Translations under genes and position numbers: made by a program
Assembly (NCBI GenBank): GCA_036005525.1
Contig: DASYQM010000127.1
Location: 1 to 15,462 of the forward strand
Direction: 5' to 3'
Length of the DNA: 15,462 bases
DNA from: UBA9676 sp036005525
Lineage (GTDB): Bacteria > Actinomycetota > Actinomycetes > Streptosporangiales > Streptosporangiaceae
The notes under the pieces: generated by a model
The model's input: only the letters and a program-made list of their open reading frames with translations
Database searches by the model: none
What the model was told of the DNA's origin: nothing
Shown here: in pieces, positions 15,209 through 15,462 of the stretch
Layout: the number at the start of each line of letters is the position of its first letter
Position numbering within the stretch: position 1 is the first letter of the stretch

Positions 15209-15462
15209 GAGCACCCTCCAACACATCCGAAGGAACGAGGACCCCGCGGCGGGCATGCCTTATTACAGTGCTGGCACTCGCGCCTCTTTCGAACCACACC
15301 GCGGCGAGACCCCGGCAGGCTGACACCTCGATCTAAAGCCAGGCCACACACGGCCGGCAGGCGGTTCGGGAGCCAGCCCACCGGGGCCCCTCAACGCTAC
15401 GGCCCGGCTCACGCCATCCCGGCCAGATCCGCAACGCCTACCCAGAAGTCTCAATAAGGCGG
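15209..15462 (-). ncRNA. Candidate IS110 bridge RNA region (leader of the transposase gene)
   Basis: At least 254 bases upstream of the transposase start carry no gene but hold stable secondary structure. One example is a hairpin at 15338-15358 (minus strand GCCGGCC-GTGTGT-GGCC(T)GGC, 7 bp with one bulge). In IS110-group elements such as IS621 the left-end non-coding region upstream of the transposase encodes the bridge RNA that pairs with donor and target DNA. Position and length fit; the loops were not matched to target or donor, so this is inference. Confidence 0.35.

Larger units (their letters stand above)
13980..15462 (-). mobile_element. IS110-family insertion sequence, ends not defined
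   Basis: The element includes the transposase gene and at least part of its upstream non-coding end; the right window edge cuts it or falls near it. IS110 elements usually lack long terminal inverted repeats and clear target duplications, so neither end can be fixed here. The downstream end lies somewhere between the reductase stop (13720) and 13980. Confidence 0.75.

Noticed and set aside
15285..15297. TTCGAACC string resembling a tRNA T-loop
   Set aside because: No acceptor, D or anticodon arm can be formed around it.

Overview
The window is high-GC DNA with frequent GTG starts, strong GGAGG-type ribosome sites and gene families typical of Actinomycetota: a MDMPI-type (mycothiol-linked) domain, DUF1326, a zf-HC2 anti-sigma protein and an actinobacterial IS110 element. 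It most resembles a soil actinomycete chromosome. The genus cannot be told from this sequence alone. All family calls come from reading translations and motifs; no search was run.

Layout. At the left edge is the 3' part of a sensor histidine kinase that has lost part of its dimerisation domain (2-772). A secreted beta-lactamase-like serine hydrolase follows (1017-1916), then a DUF1326 gene with a one-base frameshift (2053-2654). After about 600 bases without a gene comes an anti-sigma factor fused to a MDMPI-like domain (3262-4203). It overlaps the start of an ECF sigma factor that is cut off after region 2 (from 4196). The break at about 4405-4410 joins this sigma gene tail-to-tail to a membrane-anchored pentapeptide-repeat gene on the other strand (4356-5380), which is also truncated and frameshifted. 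A 357-base divergent intergenic region holds 11-bp-period direct repeats and three consecutive stem-loops ahead of a secreted protein of unknown function (5738-6544) and its terminator.

The middle is sparse. It has a frameshifted two-helix membrane protein with a probable C-terminal PH-like domain (6946-7643, minus), flanked by two copies of a 17-bp repeat. About 1.3 kb of degenerate DNA follows, then an MBL-fold hydrolase in which one metal-binding His is Arg (9008-9898). The best-preserved unit is a divergent pair: an MFS exporter (10434-11693, minus) and a DUF5937/ArsR-type winged-helix regulator (11770-12762, plus), with a perfect 7-4-7 inverted repeat between them as a likely operator. 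A RibD/DHFR-family reductase gene (13076-13720) and an IS110-family transposase (13980-15208, minus, frameshifted twice) close the window. The transposase has a structured non-coding leader where IS110-group elements encode their bridge RNA.

Much of the region looks worn: four genes carry small indels, one lacks an internal segment, and two are truncated at a shared junction. At least two indels are one-base length changes in G runs, so sequencing or assembly error must be excluded before calling these pseudogenes. I found no convincing multi-gene defence or biosynthetic system. The best leads are the MFS/regulator operator, the structured leader before the secreted protein, the IS110 leader RNA, the MBL His-to-Arg change and the sigma/pentapeptide junction.
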